NCBI GenBank assembly: GCA_035626595.1
Contig: DASPNJ010000011.1
Span: forward strand, 1-64,000
Length of the DNA stretch: 64,000 bases
Source: JAQGMV01 sp035626595
GTDB lineage: Bacteria; Pseudomonadota; Gammaproteobacteria; Burkholderiales; SG8-41
Direction: 5' to 3'
The notes beneath the pieces are model-generated. The model saw nothing but the letters and a program-made list of their open reading frames with translations. It did not search any database and was not told the DNA's origin. Shown piece by piece: positions 51,387 to 60,242 of the stretch (positions are counted from its first letter, which is position 1; each line of letters opens with the position of its first letter). The position numbers and the translations under genes were made by a program.

Positions 51387-52652
51387 TCACGACCCGAACT
51401 GCAGCGTTCTCCAGTCGCTCGCGCCGGCGACCTCACCGCCGGGGCTCACGGCCAGCACGCGCCAGCGCAGCGGTTTGCCGCCCGCACGCTCCTTGAGCCA
51501 GGGCGGTGCGCGGTAGGCGCCCACGCCCGGTTGCAACACCGCCGACAGGATCTCGCGGCCTTGTGCGTCCTGCACTTCGAGCCGGTAGAAGGCCGCCTGC
51601 TGCGTCTCGATCCAGCTGAAATCCACCGGCCGCTCGCCGAATATCGCGCTCTGGTCGAGCGGCAGGAACAGATCGAGCTTGCCTCTTGCCGCTTCGATCG
51701 CGAGCTGGCGGCCCTCGCTGCCGACGTAGTAGCGCAGCGGCGGCAGCGGAAAACCGGCGACCGCACCGCTGTGAACGATGCCTTGTCCCGCGCCGGCGAG
51801 CGCGAGATTGGAATCCGCTTCCTTGTCGTTGCTCGCTTCCACGCGCAGCAGCACGTAATAGAGGCCCCCCGGATTGCTCGGCAGCTTCGAAGGATCCGGC
51901 CCCGGCAGCACGAAGCGGCCGGTTGGCGGCAGGAACACGTCGAAGCGCTCGAGCTGCCGATAGCGGCGCTGGAGTCCACGCTCGAACGCCGGCAGCGTCG
52001 CTTCGGTCAGCAGATCGCGTTGCGTCGGCGGATCCTCGCCCGGCATGACGATCTCCCACCGGCCCTTGAGCCGCCCGGTGCCGTTGTAATGGATCTCCGC
52101 GGCGAGCGGCGGCAGTTGCTCGTTCAATGCGACTTCGAGCACCGGCCGCTCCTTGGCGAACGCGATGCGCACGTCGAGCAGCGCGAAGGGCACGCGCGCG
52201 CCGCCGCCGGCCATGCGGCATGTCACGAACACGAACTCGCTCGCGCCCGTGGTGTTGTTGATGAAGCGCCGCACATAGAAGAAGTCCGAGTTCTGGCCGG
52301 TCTCCGCGGCCTGGTATGCACGGCGCGCGACCGACGGCGGTATCGTCATGATGTCGGTGAACGACGCCGCGTTGGGAGACAGCCGCGACTGGTCGAAGCG
52401 TATCGGCAACTGGCCGAAGATCGTGCCCGCGCGACAGCGGAAACCGGTGTCCGGCGCGGGAGCGGGCTCGATCTCGCCGCACCAGAACGCCTCCGCGGGG
52501 CGCTGATTCGCGAGCGCTCCGAACGTGATGAACACGGACGTCGGTCCATTCGAGTTCACGTTGACGCCGTTGGGGTCGCGGCTCACCGCACGCGTGTCGG
52601 GCGCCGTGAGTGCAAAGGCCGCGAGCGCGCCGAGTATGAGCAGGATTCTCAC
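51387..52652 (-). CDS. unknown periplasmic protein
   Basis: 421 residues from GTG 52652, overlapping the stop of the outer-membrane protein gene by four bases (GTGA), so tightly coupled to it. Signal peptide ends FALTAPDTRA. The mature part has a beta-rich domain (about 25-265, with FYVRRFINNTTGASEFVFVT) and, near the C-terminus, an Ig/fibronectin-like module (PVDFSWIETQQAAFYRLEVQ ... LRWRVLAVSPGGEV ... WRTLQF). Two cysteine pairs are possible. Probably an envelope partner of the barrel protein. No specific family recognised. Confidence 0.65.
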   Translation of the reverse strand: MRILLILGALAAFALTAPDTRAVSRDPNGVNVNSNGPTSVFITFGALANQRPAEAFWCGEIEPAPAPDTGFRCRAGTIFGQLPIRFDQSRLSPNAASFTDIMTIPPSVARRAYQAAETGQNSDFFYVRRFINNTTGASEFVFVTCRMAGGGARVPFALLDVRIAFAKERPVLEVALNEQLPPLAAEIHYNGTGRLKGRWEIVMPGEDPPTQRDLLTEATLPAFERGLQRRYRQLERFDVFLPPTGRFVLPGPDPSKLPSNPGGLYYVLLRVEASNDKEADSNLALAGAGQGIVHSGAVAGFPLPPLRYYVGSEGRQLAIEAARGKLDLFLPLDQSAIFGERPVDFSWIETQQAAFYRLEVQDAQGREILSAVLQPGVGAYRAPPWLKERAGGKPLRWRVLAVSPGGEVAGASDWRTLQFGS

Positions 52653-54739
52653 CACAGGCTCACGCTCACGCCGGTGCTGACGGTCCATAGATGCGTGCCG
52701 GCGTTGATTCCGATGGTGTCGTCGCGAACGAATCCGAGCTGATTCACGTAACGCACGTACCACTGCGCGGGCAGTGCGCGCCAGCCCGGAACAGGCACCT
52801 TGAAGCCGTAGGTCGCCTGCGCCTGGACGAGATCGCTGCGGCTCTCGACGAGATCGCCGCCTTCGTTGCCGCGCGTGAAGTTGAGCGTCGAACCGAGCGT
52901 CCAGCGCTCGGTCACGCGCCAGTTCGCGTTGAAGCCGATGCGTCTCGTGCGCAGCGTCTTCGCCGATTCGTACGTCTGTGCGCGGTCCATGCCGCCCTCG
53001 ATGCTGAAGTCGAACGTGTCCCAGGGCTGGAGGCCGACGCTCAACACGTGTCCGAGATTCGCGAGGTCCGCCAACGCGCGGCCCGTCTGCCGGTTGTCCT
53101 GCTTCGAGTAGCCGACGCGGTAGCCCAGACGCCATTTCGGTCCGGCCCATTCGAAACCGGCATTGTGGTTGCCGCTCCACTGGTCCGGTACGTGGCTCAG
53201 CGCGAAGCCGCTGTTGATCGGCAGGCCGAGGCCGAACTGGTGCGTGCGGTCATACGAATAGGTCAGAGTCGGCAACCACGCCAGCGGACTGTCGCGGTAT
53301 CCGAATACCGGATTGAGCGGCAGCGCGATGTTCGCCCCTTCGCGCGGCGTCTTCGTCTTGAGGATGCTCGGAACGTCGTCCAGGTTGTCGCGCGTGCGCG
53401 ACTGGAAGTACTGGAACGCGACGTCGCCGAGCGTACCGGTGATGTCGTAATAGTTGACGAGGCGGTCCGCCTGCACGATCGCGGCGATGGTGCGGTATTG
53501 CGGGTCGATGCGCTCGTGCCGGAAATTGAGCGTCACGTTCACCTTGTGGCGGTCGGTAAGCGCGTAATCCTTGAACAGCGCGTACGCGGCGTCCAGATAG
53601 TGAGCGTCCTTGCGCTTGCGCGTCGTCGGCACCAGCGACTGACCCGCGGCGAGCAGCGGGTCGAACGGATTGTCGAACGAGCTCTTCGCGTAGCCGGCGT
53701 CGATTCGCAGGCCGGGGATCGCCGTGCTCAGAATGCGCAGGCCGAAGCCACGGCTGTGCTCGGCGTCCGTGACGCTGCTCTGGTTGAAGTTCGACTGCGG
53801 GCTGCGGCGCCCGTCCAACATGCTGACTTCGACACGCAGCGCGCCCTGCCCCGGCATGAGCTCGTGGCCGTAGGTGAGGCCCCACAGCCGGTGGTTCGCT
53901 TCGCCGAGACCCGTGAAATTTTGAAAACCGACGATCTGTGTGGCGCTCATCGCGGTCAGCGCGAGATCGCTCCGTGCGCCGATGCGCGTGGCGAAGTTGA
54001 TGCCGCGGCCCCCGTAGTTGCTGATGAGATGCCGGTGGTTGCCGTAGGAGAGATGGCCGAGGCCGACGCGGTGCAGTCCATACTGCAGATCGACGGCATA
54101 GCGCGAGAGGTCGGCCTTGTCGGCGGCCGAGCCCTCGTCGGCGAAACGCGGCGCTTCCTGCCGGTAAGTCGATCCGACACCCTGGAACTCGCTCTTGATG
54201 CCGACGCCGCTGATGAGGTGGTCCGTGTTGAATGCGGCCTGGAACGTGCCATCCTGGAACGTCTCGCGGGGCGGGCGGTTCGTAACGGGAGAATGTCCCT
54301 CGAAGACCTGGGCCTTGAGACCGATGGAGAGCTTGGGCTCGACGAGCGCGCGCTGCGGACCGCCTGGTGGTATCACGTTGAGCCGCACGCGTTGCAGCTC
54401 GCGCCAGCCCTCTTTGGGCGTCACGAGATACACGATCAGATCCGACTCGCCCGGCGGCAGGCGGAAAGGTCCGCGCCGCAGCGCAAGCCCGTTGACGCGG
54501 CGCTGGAAGAGATCGGTCACATCCGTCGAGGCGACGAAGACGGCCAGCCGGCCGTCGTTGGGCGTGAGCGGGCGATTGAAACGGATCTGAATCGGCTCTT
54601 CGGCCGAAACCGGATCGGGGTCTACGGTCGTCTGGACGCCGAAATCCTGAGCCGCCGCCATCGTGCTCAGCGCGAGCGCCACCGCAGCTGCGGCGCGGCG
54701 CGGCCTGAGGCCTGAAGGTGAATCTCCTCGGTACTGCAT
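52649..54739 (-). CDS. outer-membrane beta-barrel protein with N-terminal Ig-like domain
   Basis: 696 residues from ATG 54739; a GTG at 54781, directly after an upstream stop, is the alternative. Signal peptide ends STMAAA. Residues about 20-95 look like an Ig-like domain (PVSAEEPIQIRFNRPLTPND). From about 140 on, alternating strands rich in Tyr/Arg/Gly (RYAVDLQYGLHRVGLGHLSY; GWRLGYRVGYSKQ-like) indicate a barrel of some 20 or more strands, ending SVSLW with the terminal aromatic residue needed for Bam-mediated insertion. Not recognised as porin or TonB receptor; no plug domain. Coupled to the periplasmic protein that follows. Confidence 0.7.
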   Translation of the reverse strand: MQYRGDSPSGLRPRRAAAAVALALSTMAAAQDFGVQTTVDPDPVSAEEPIQIRFNRPLTPNDGRLAVFVASTDVTDLFQRRVNGLALRRGPFRLPPGESDLIVYLVTPKEGWRELQRVRLNVIPPGGPQRALVEPKLSIGLKAQVFEGHSPVTNRPPRETFQDGTFQAAFNTDHLISGVGIKSEFQGVGSTYRQEAPRFADEGSAADKADLSRYAVDLQYGLHRVGLGHLSYGNHRHLISNYGGRGINFATRIGARSDLALTAMSATQIVGFQNFTGLGEANHRLWGLTYGHELMPGQGALRVEVSMLDGRRSPQSNFNQSSVTDAEHSRGFGLRILSTAIPGLRIDAGYAKSSFDNPFDPLLAAGQSLVPTTRKRKDAHYLDAAYALFKDYALTDRHKVNVTLNFRHERIDPQYRTIAAIVQADRLVNYYDITGTLGDVAFQYFQSRTRDNLDDVPSILKTKTPREGANIALPLNPVFGYRDSPLAWLPTLTYSYDRTHQFGLGLPINSGFALSHVPDQWSGNHNAGFEWAGPKWRLGYRVGYSKQDNRQTGRALADLANLGHVLSVGLQPWDTFDFSIEGGMDRAQTYESAKTLRTRRIGFNANWRVTERWTLGSTLNFTRGNEGGDLVESRSDLVQAQATYGFKVPVPGWRALPAQWYVRYVNQLGFVRDDTIGINAGTHLWTVSTGVSVSLW

Positions 54740-54781
54740 CGGCGTCGCCGCTCGTTTCGGCGGCTCTCTCCCTTTTTGCAC

Positions 54782-55030
54782 TTATTTGATCCGGCCGACG
54801 CGGCCGGCGCTTCTGTTCGCTGCAGCTGACTTGATGTCGTTCGTGGCTTTGCGCGCGACCTCTACCGCCGCACGCGCCCAAAGCACCAGATTCGGCTGCT
54901 CGCAGCCCATCATCATGCGCAGATGCGCGAGGCAGTTGGCATCGGTCAAACGGCCGAATTCGCGGTACGCGACATCGCCGCGCGAACATTCCGGGCGCAC
55001 GGCACGTCGGCATTGCGCGAGATTTCTCAC
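54782..55030 (-). CDS. possible small cysteine-containing protein
   Basis: About 82 residues if it starts at GTG 55030; the frame is open further upstream to 55336, but codon use deteriorates there. AQCRRAVRPECSRGDVAYRE, TDANCLAHLRMMMGCE and LVLWARAAVEVARKA have high third-position GC, as in neighbouring genes. Four cysteines. Its TAA stop lies directly before the GTG 54781 in the outer-membrane protein frame. No family recognised; may be a decayed or spurious gene. Confidence 0.35.
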   Translation of the reverse strand: MRNLAQCRRAVRPECSRGDVAYREFGRLTDANCLAHLRMMMGCEQPNLVLWARAAVEVARKATNDIKSAAANRSAGRVGRIK

Positions 55031-55189
55031 TACGCTGCATGGTTGGCGCGCATCCTTGCAGCGCAGAGCAGATGGCGCCGGTGGGGCGCAGCCCACCGGG
55101 GCCATCCGAAGAAAAAACCGATCCGCCACCACCATCATCGCGCTCTGATGGGCCCAGGCATGTGGTCGACTCCTTACGAAGGGGAACGG

Positions 55190-55594
55190 ATGGCGACTCG
55201 ATCTGCAGCTCTTCAGCTTCCTTTCGCCATTGCGATGACGCTCGTCCTGCCGGCGCCGTCCGCATCGCAGGCCGGCGAGCCGATGCAGAAAGCGCCTGAT
55301 GGGGCGATGCACGCACTGCCTGGTGGGGCGAAACAAACGATGCCAAGCGGAACGCTGCAGAAGAGTCCAGCGAGCGCGACGCCGGAGGCAAAGGCGTCAG
55401 TCAAGCAAACTGCGCCGACCTTCGTGCCCAAAACCGTGACCGCGGGCCAGCTCACGATGACCGGCACGCGGTTCCAGCCGAAGAGCGTAACCAGCGGCAA
55501 TCTGACGGTGACCGGTACGCGCTTTCAGCCGAAGACGCTGACGAGTGCCGGGCTCACGATGACTGGAACCCGCGAAGCACTGCCACCAAAATAA
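55190..55594 (+). CDS. secreted protein with 17-residue repeats (5' part of a frameshifted gene)
   Basis: 134 residues from ATG 55190, preceded by GAAGGGGA. Signal peptide ends APSASQA. A Met/Pro/Ala-rich stretch follows, then three tandem repeats of 17 residues: TVTAGQLTMTGTRFQP, SVTSGNLTVTGTRFQP and TLTSAGLTMTGTREAL. The frame stops at TAA right after a run of four A (55588-55591). One additional A would let it continue into the CARDB-like sequence downstream, so this is probably the front part of a longer protein. Confidence 0.55.
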   Translation: MATRSAALQLPFAIAMTLVLPAPSASQAGEPMQKAPDGAMHALPGGAKQTMPSGTLQKSPASATPEAKASVKQTAPTFVPKTVTAGQLTMTGTRFQPKSVTSGNLTVTGTRFQPKTLTSAGLTMTGTREALPPK

Positions 55595-55870
55595 CGAACA
55601 AAGGAACGGCGCCTGCGACGAACGTTCGCTGGGAAATTCTGACCACTGGCATGACCCGCTTCGGCTCGGTCAAGTCAGGGACCGTTGCGAGACTCGAGTC
55701 GGGCGCTGATTTCACCATCAACGAAAGCTGGACGCCTCCGGCATCCAACTGCAGCAGCAACGCGTGCATCCAACTTTCATTTGCGCGTCAGCTCCGATCA
55801 GGCCGAGGCCGTCAACACGGTCGGCAAGAACAACGAGGTCGCGCTCAGAGAGGTGCGGCTGTACAAATGA
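55190..55870 (+). pseudogene. broken gene: repeat protein plus CARDB-like tail, two single-base indels
   Basis: After the first stop, another frame reads ITNKGTAPATNVRWEILTTG, then GADFTINESWTPPASN up to ACIQLS. The original frame then resumes as LRVSSDQAEAVNTVGKNNEV and ends VRLYK. Adding one A at 55588-55591 and removing one T at 55780-55782 gives one continuous protein of about 226 residues. The tail looks like a CARDB/adhesion-type beta-sandwich (NKGTAPATN ... GKNNEV). Either a true pseudogene, phase variation at homopolymers, or sequencing errors. Confidence 0.5.
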
Positions 55871-55970
55871 GCTCGCAGCGGTGCGCAAGCTCAAGACCGG
55901 CACATCGCCGGTAGCGGCGAATCCGCAGTCCCAGTTCTCTTCGTCGCGACGTGGGCTGTCGCGCAGGCGC

Positions 55971-56795
55971 TTATTCGACCTGTGCGAGGAACTTTCGAGC
56001 CGCCGCGGCCGCCTCGCACGCGACCTCCGCCGGCGGCCGCGACCATAGCGCGGGATTCGGCGCTTCGTAGCTCAGATAGCCTTCGTAGCGCTTTTCCGCG
56101 AGCAGGGCGAAAACGTCGTTCCAGCGCACTCTGCCCTGGCCCGGCACGAGCCGGTCGGTCGGCCGCCGCTCGCTCGATGGCGGTCCGTGCGGCACGTCGC
56201 TGAACTGGAAGGTGAAGATCTCCTCCGGCGCGACATCCTCGAAGCCGCGCCCGCCGCCGCCGCTGCGCTCCAGGTGGTAGGCGTCGAGCAGGAGCCCCGC
56301 GCTCGGGTGTCCCGCCAGGGAGATCACTTCGCGTGCGACTTCCAGCCGGTTGATGACGTCGTGCGCGGAATTGAACTCGAGCGCGATGCGCAGACCGTGT
56401 TTTGCGACCACTTCGCCGGCCGTGCGGAAATTCGCGGCCGCTTCTTTGATCGTACCCGTGTTCTGCCCCGGCGCGATCATGATCATGTCGCAGCCCAGCG
56501 CGCGCGCGTTGCGGCATGTTTGTTCCAGTACATCGAAGAGCCGCCGGCTTTCGTCGCCCTTCGCAAAAATGAGCCCGTACTCCGTACCGAGCACCGCGAC
56601 GTTCAGGCCGCTTTCGCGCACCAGCGCGATGACCTGCTCGTTCGTCTTGCCTTGGTCGAAGCAGCGCGTGAAGTCGATGCGCCGAAGCTCCACCGCGTTC
56701 CAGCCGCCTGCGCGCGCCGCTTGAAGCGCCTGCGCCAGCGGCGTGCTATCGAGAGACCACGTGTGAAGCGCGAGACGCTCGCTCATCGGGCTCAT
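55971..56795 (-). CDS. sugar phosphate isomerase/epimerase-like TIM barrel
   Basis: 274 residues of the xylose isomerase-like / AP endonuclease 2 fold: LALHTWSLDSTPLAQALQAA, GWNAVELRRIDFTR, and metal-ligand positions ALEFNSAH, AGLLLDAYHLERSGG, FTFQFSDVPHG and GYLSYEAPNP. Enzymes of this group isomerise or epimerise sugars or keto-acids (hydroxypyruvate isomerase, IolE, IolI). The substrate is not predictable. Start is ATG 56795 or the in-frame ATG at 56786. Divergent from pabB across the GTGACGC inverted repeat. Confidence 0.8.
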   Translation of the reverse strand: MSPMSERLALHTWSLDSTPLAQALQAARAGGWNAVELRRIDFTRCFDQGKTNEQVIALVRESGLNVAVLGTEYGLIFAKGDESRRLFDVLEQTCRNARALGCDMIMIAPGQNTGTIKEAAANFRTAGEVVAKHGLRIALEFNSAHDVINRLEVAREVISLAGHPSAGLLLDAYHLERSGGGGRGFEDVAPEEIFTFQFSDVPHGPPSSERRPTDRLVPGQGRVRWNDVFALLAEKRYEGYLSYEAPNPALWSRPPAEVACEAAAAARKFLAQVE

Positions 56796-56826
56796 GCCGG
56801 CTCCGTTGCTGGTGACGCGGTGTGAA

Positions 56827-56892
56827 GTGACGCCGTGACGCGGTGATGTTACTGTAAACCGTCAGCACGCCGTCACTGCGTCACGGCGTCAC
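56827..56892. repeat. 20-bp GTGACGC inverted repeat upstream of pabB
   Basis: Left arm 56827-56846 (GTGACGCCGTGACGCGGTGA) and right arm 56873-56892 match in 19 of 20 positions as reverse complements, with a 26-base centre. More GTGACGC/GCGTCAC words flank both arms (56811-56820, 56893-56902, 56914-56926). It fills most of the gap between the isomerase and pabB start codons. Confidence 0.7.
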
Positions 56893-56929
56893 CGCGTCAG
56901 CGCATCATTTCGCACGCGTCACCGCGCTC

Positions 56930-58318
56930 ATGAATCCGCCATTCCTCACCGAGCTGCCGTACCAGCCCGACAGTGCGCCACTGTTTGAAGCGATCGCCGA
57001 TCTGCCGTGGGCCGTGTTTCTCGACAGCGGCCTGCATCATCCGGGACAGTCGCGTTACGACATCCTCGCCGCGCAGCCGTACGTCCGCCTGGTGACGCGC
57101 GGCAATCTTACGGAGCTTCACGCCGACGGCGTCGAGCTCTCGCGCGAGGATCCGTTCGCGCTGCTGCGGCGTTTCGTCAACGCGGACCCGGCGCTCGCGA
57201 CGGCGCTGCCGTTCAGCGGCGGCGCCATCGGCTATTTCGGGTACGATCTCGCGCGGCGCATCGAGCGCCTGCCGTCGCGCGCGCGGGACGTCGAGCGCAT
57301 CCCGGAGATGGCGATCGGCATCTACGACTGGGCCGTCGTCGTCGATCATGCCGAGCGGCGCACCTGGCTCGCCGGCCAGGGCCGCGATCCCGAGACCGAT
57401 ATCCGCTGGAACGGTCTCGTCGAGCGGCTGAGCCGCCCCTGTGCCGAGCGTGCGCGCCAGGCGTTCAGGATCTCTACGCCGGTCACGTCGAACTTCACGC
57501 GCGAGGCCTATGCGAACGCGTTCTCGCGCATCGAGCGGTATATCCGGGACGGCGACTGCTATCAGGTCAATCTCGCGCAGCGCTTCAGCGCGCAGGCCGC
57601 GGGCGATCCGTGGCTCGCGTACCAGGCCTTGCGCGTCATCAATCCCGCGCCGTTCTCGGCGTACTTGAGCACACCGTACGTGCACGTGCTGTCGGCTTCG
57701 CCGGAGCGCTTTCTCAAAGTCGAGGGAGGCTGCGTGGAGACCAAGCCGATCAAGGGTACCCGGCCGCGCGCCGGTCACCCTCGGCTCGACGCCGAGCTCG
57801 TGGAGCGCCTGCGCGCGAGCGAAAAGGACCGCGCCGAGAACGTCATGATCGTGGATCTCCTGCGCAACGATCTTTCGAAGAGTTGCAGGCTCGGTTCCGT
57901 GAAAGTGCCCCGGCTCTTCGACGTCGAGAGCTTCGCCACGGTCCATCACCTCGTGAGCACCGTCACGGGCGAGCTCGAGCCCGGGCGTGATGCGCTCGAC
58001 CTCCTGCGCGGCGCGTTTCCGGGCGGCTCGATCACCGGCGCGCCCAAGCGGCGGGCGATGGAGATCATCGAGGAGCTCGAGCCCCATCGCCGCGGCGTCT
58101 ACTGCGGCGCTATCGGCTACTTCGGCTACGACGGACGCATGGATCTCAACATCGCGATACGCACGATGCTGCTCTCTCGCGGTGAGATCCGCTTCTGGGC
58201 GGGCGGCGGCATCGTCGCCGACTCGAAAATGGAGGCGGAGTACCAGGAGACGTTCGACAAGGCCGCCGCGATGCTGAAGCTGCTGCAGCAGGCGTCCACC
58301 CGTCACGCGAGCGCCTGA
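56930..58318 (+). CDS. pabB: aminodeoxychorismate synthase component I
   Basis: 462 residues. With a PabA glutaminase it converts chorismate to 4-amino-4-deoxychorismate for folate. The catalytic-lysine motif PIKGTRPR identifies it as PabB rather than TrpE (which has PxxGT at that spot). Other chorismate-enzyme motifs are DGDCYQVNLAQRF, VMIVDLLRNDLSKSC, FPGGSITGAPKRRAMEII and the Mg-binding end GGGIVADSKMEAEYQET. No aminodeoxychorismate lyase (pabC) is fused or adjacent; the next gene encodes a DUF3859-like protein. Confidence 0.93.
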   Translation: MNPPFLTELPYQPDSAPLFEAIADLPWAVFLDSGLHHPGQSRYDILAAQPYVRLVTRGNLTELHADGVELSREDPFALLRRFVNADPALATALPFSGGAIGYFGYDLARRIERLPSRARDVERIPEMAIGIYDWAVVVDHAERRTWLAGQGRDPETDIRWNGLVERLSRPCAERARQAFRISTPVTSNFTREAYANAFSRIERYIRDGDCYQVNLAQRFSAQAAGDPWLAYQALRVINPAPFSAYLSTPYVHVLSASPERFLKVEGGCVETKPIKGTRPRAGHPRLDAELVERLRASEKDRAENVMIVDLLRNDLSKSCRLGSVKVPRLFDVESFATVHHLVSTVTGELEPGRDALDLLRGAFPGGSITGAPKRRAMEIIEELEPHRRGVYCGAIGYFGYDGRMDLNIAIRTMLLSRGEIRFWAGGGIVADSKMEAEYQETFDKAAAMLKLLQQASTRHASA

Positions 58319-58827
58319 TGCGGGCCGCGTTCGCAGCGCTCGCCGCGTCGCTGGCGGTCACGTCGGTGTCTGCCCTCGCACAGGCGGTGAAGGACGTCGA
58401 CGTGCTCTGGGTCGGCACCTACAAGATTGCCGGGACGCGTCCCGTCGAAGATCCCACCGCGCCGACCGGCTACCGCTACGTATCGCAAGGCATCGAGCCG
58501 CTCCACGCGACGCAGCGCGTTCCGGCCGCAATCGGCACACGCTTCGGTGTCGCCTATGTGCTCAGGGGTGAGCCTGCGGGCGCCATCGTGCCGGTGCACG
58601 CGTTCTGGCGCTTTCCGCCTGCCGGCATCACCAATCCCGAAACACGAACGACGGTGTTCGAGTGGAAGACGGGCGAGCTCCAGTGCCGGCTCGAGCAACA
58701 GCCGTTCTGCCTGATGGGCTATCCGCTGCAGCACCCGTGGGAGCTCGTGCCCGGACGCTGGACGCTCGAAGTCTGGGCCGCGGGCACGAAGGTCGTCGAG
58801 ACGTTTTTCGACGTCTTCACCCCATAG
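58318..58827 (+). CDS. secreted DUF3859-like protein
   Basis: 169 residues; the ATG overlaps the pabB TGA by one base (TGATG). Signal peptide ends VSALAQ. Beta-rich mature domain with DVLWVGTYKIAG at the start, GTRFGVAYVLRGEPAGAIVP, HAFWRFPPAGITNP, and HPWELVPGRWTLEVWAAGTK at the end, which I match to DUF3859. Two cysteines (LQCRLEQQPFC) could be paired. Function unknown; periplasmic or exported. The family name is from memory. Confidence 0.7.
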   Translation: MRAAFAALAASLAVTSVSALAQAVKDVDVLWVGTYKIAGTRPVEDPTAPTGYRYVSQGIEPLHATQRVPAAIGTRFGVAYVLRGEPAGAIVPVHAFWRFPPAGITNPETRTTVFEWKTGELQCRLEQQPFCLMGYPLQHPWELVPGRWTLEVWAAGTKVVETFFDVFTP

Positions 58828-58840
58828 CGAGGCAAGTAGG

Positions 58841-60157
58841 TTGGAGCCGCTCCATCGCATCGTGATCGTCGGCGGCGGCGCCGGCGGACTGGAGCTCGCC
58901 ACGCGGCTCGGCGACCGGCTCGGCCCCAGGCAGCAGGCCCGCGTGACGCTCGTAGACTGTGCCCGCACGCATCTCTGGAAGCCGCTCCTGCACGAAGTCG
59001 CCGCGGGGAGCATGGACCTGTACGAGCACGACCTCGATTACCTCGCACAGGCGCGCTGGCACCACTTCGAGTTCCAGCTCGGCCGCATGGACGGGCTCGA
59101 CCGCGAGCGGCGTGTCGTCCAGCTCGCGCCGACGGTGGACGAAACGAGCGGCGAAGAGCTGATCCCGCGCCGGGAGATCGGCTACGACACCCTCGTGATC
59201 GCGATCGGCAGCCGCACCAACGACTTCGGTACGCCCGGCGCGCGCGAGCACGCGATCAGCCTAGACACCCCCGAAGATGCCGAGCACTTTCACCGCAGGC
59301 TCGTGAATGCGTGCATCCGCGCGAACGCGCAGACGCAGCCGCTCGCAGAGAAGCAGCTTCACGTCGCGATCATCGGCGGCGGCGCGACCGGCGTGGAGCT
59401 CGCGGCCGAGCTTCACAAGACGACGCGCGAGCTCGTTGCCTACGGCTTCGAGAAAATCGATCCGGAACGCGATATCAAGCTCACCATCATCGAAGCGGCG
59501 CCGCGCATCCTCACCGCGGTGCCCGAGCGGGTCGCGCTGGCGGCGCAGGAGCTCCTGCGCTCGCTTCACGTTGAGGTGCTTACCGGCGAGCGCGTCATCG
59601 AGGTCTGCGCCGACGGCGTCATCATGGCGAGCGGACGCCGGCGCGCGGCCGAGCTCACGGTCTGGGCCGCAGGCATCAAGGCGCCGGATTTCCTGCAGGG
59701 GCTCGACGGCCTCGAGACGAACCGGCAGAACCAGCTCCTCGTGCACCAGACGCTGCAGACCACGCATGACGCGAACGTGTTCGCGATGGGCGACTGTGCG
59801 TGCTGCCCGTGGCCGGGCCACGCGCCGTGCGTGCCGGCACGCGCGCAGGCCGCACATCAACAGGCGACGCACCTCGTGCGCAGCTTCCGGCAGCGGCTGC
59901 GCGGCAAGCCGCTGCAGCCTTATGTCTACCGCGACTTCGGGTCTCTCGTATCGCTCGGCGAGTACAGCACCGTCGGCAATCTCATGGGCAAGCTCGTGGG
60001 CGGCTCGATCTTCGTCGAAGGCCTCTTTGCGCGCCTCATGTACATCTCGCTGTACCGGATGCATCTTTATGCGCTACACGGTTTCGCGAAAGTCATGTTC
60101 GACGTGCTCGGGCGGCTCTTCGCGCGCCGGACCGAGCCGCGCGTGAAGCTGCACTAG
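58841..60157 (+). CDS. ndh: type II NADH dehydrogenase
   Basis: 438 residues from TTG 58841. FAD- and NADH-binding Rossmann motifs: IVIVGGGAGGLELATRLGD at the N-terminus and VAIIGGGATGVELAAELHK near residue 170. TVWAAGIKAPDFLQGL, VFAMGDCACCP and QAAHQQATHLVRS are typical NDH-2 features, as is the hydrophobic, Tyr/Met-rich C-terminal region that binds the membrane face. It passes electrons from NADH to quinone without pumping protons. Additional cysteines in GDCACCPWPGHAPC are notable but seen in related enzymes. Confidence 0.92.
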   Translation: MEPLHRIVIVGGGAGGLELATRLGDRLGPRQQARVTLVDCARTHLWKPLLHEVAAGSMDLYEHDLDYLAQARWHHFEFQLGRMDGLDRERRVVQLAPTVDETSGEELIPRREIGYDTLVIAIGSRTNDFGTPGAREHAISLDTPEDAEHFHRRLVNACIRANAQTQPLAEKQLHVAIIGGGATGVELAAELHKTTRELVAYGFEKIDPERDIKLTIIEAAPRILTAVPERVALAAQELLRSLHVEVLTGERVIEVCADGVIMASGRRRAAELTVWAAGIKAPDFLQGLDGLETNRQNQLLVHQTLQTTHDANVFAMGDCACCPWPGHAPCVPARAQAAHQQATHLVRSFRQRLRGKPLQPYVYRDFGSLVSLGEYSTVGNLMGKLVGGSIFVEGLFARLMYISLYRMHLYALHGFAKVMFDVLGRLFARRTEPRVKLH

Positions 60158-60242
60158 ACTCCGGCCTTTCGCGTGCACGAGCTCGCGATGCCGGGCGTGC
60201 GGCTTGCAGGCCCCTTTTATCCACTGAATACCGGGACTTACC

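Noticed and set aside
52691..54715. 674-codon plus-strand frame opposite the barrel protein
   Set aside because: Composition is a shadow (Arg, Glu, Val, Ala); the minus strand has signal peptide, barrel strands and a terminal aromatic residue.
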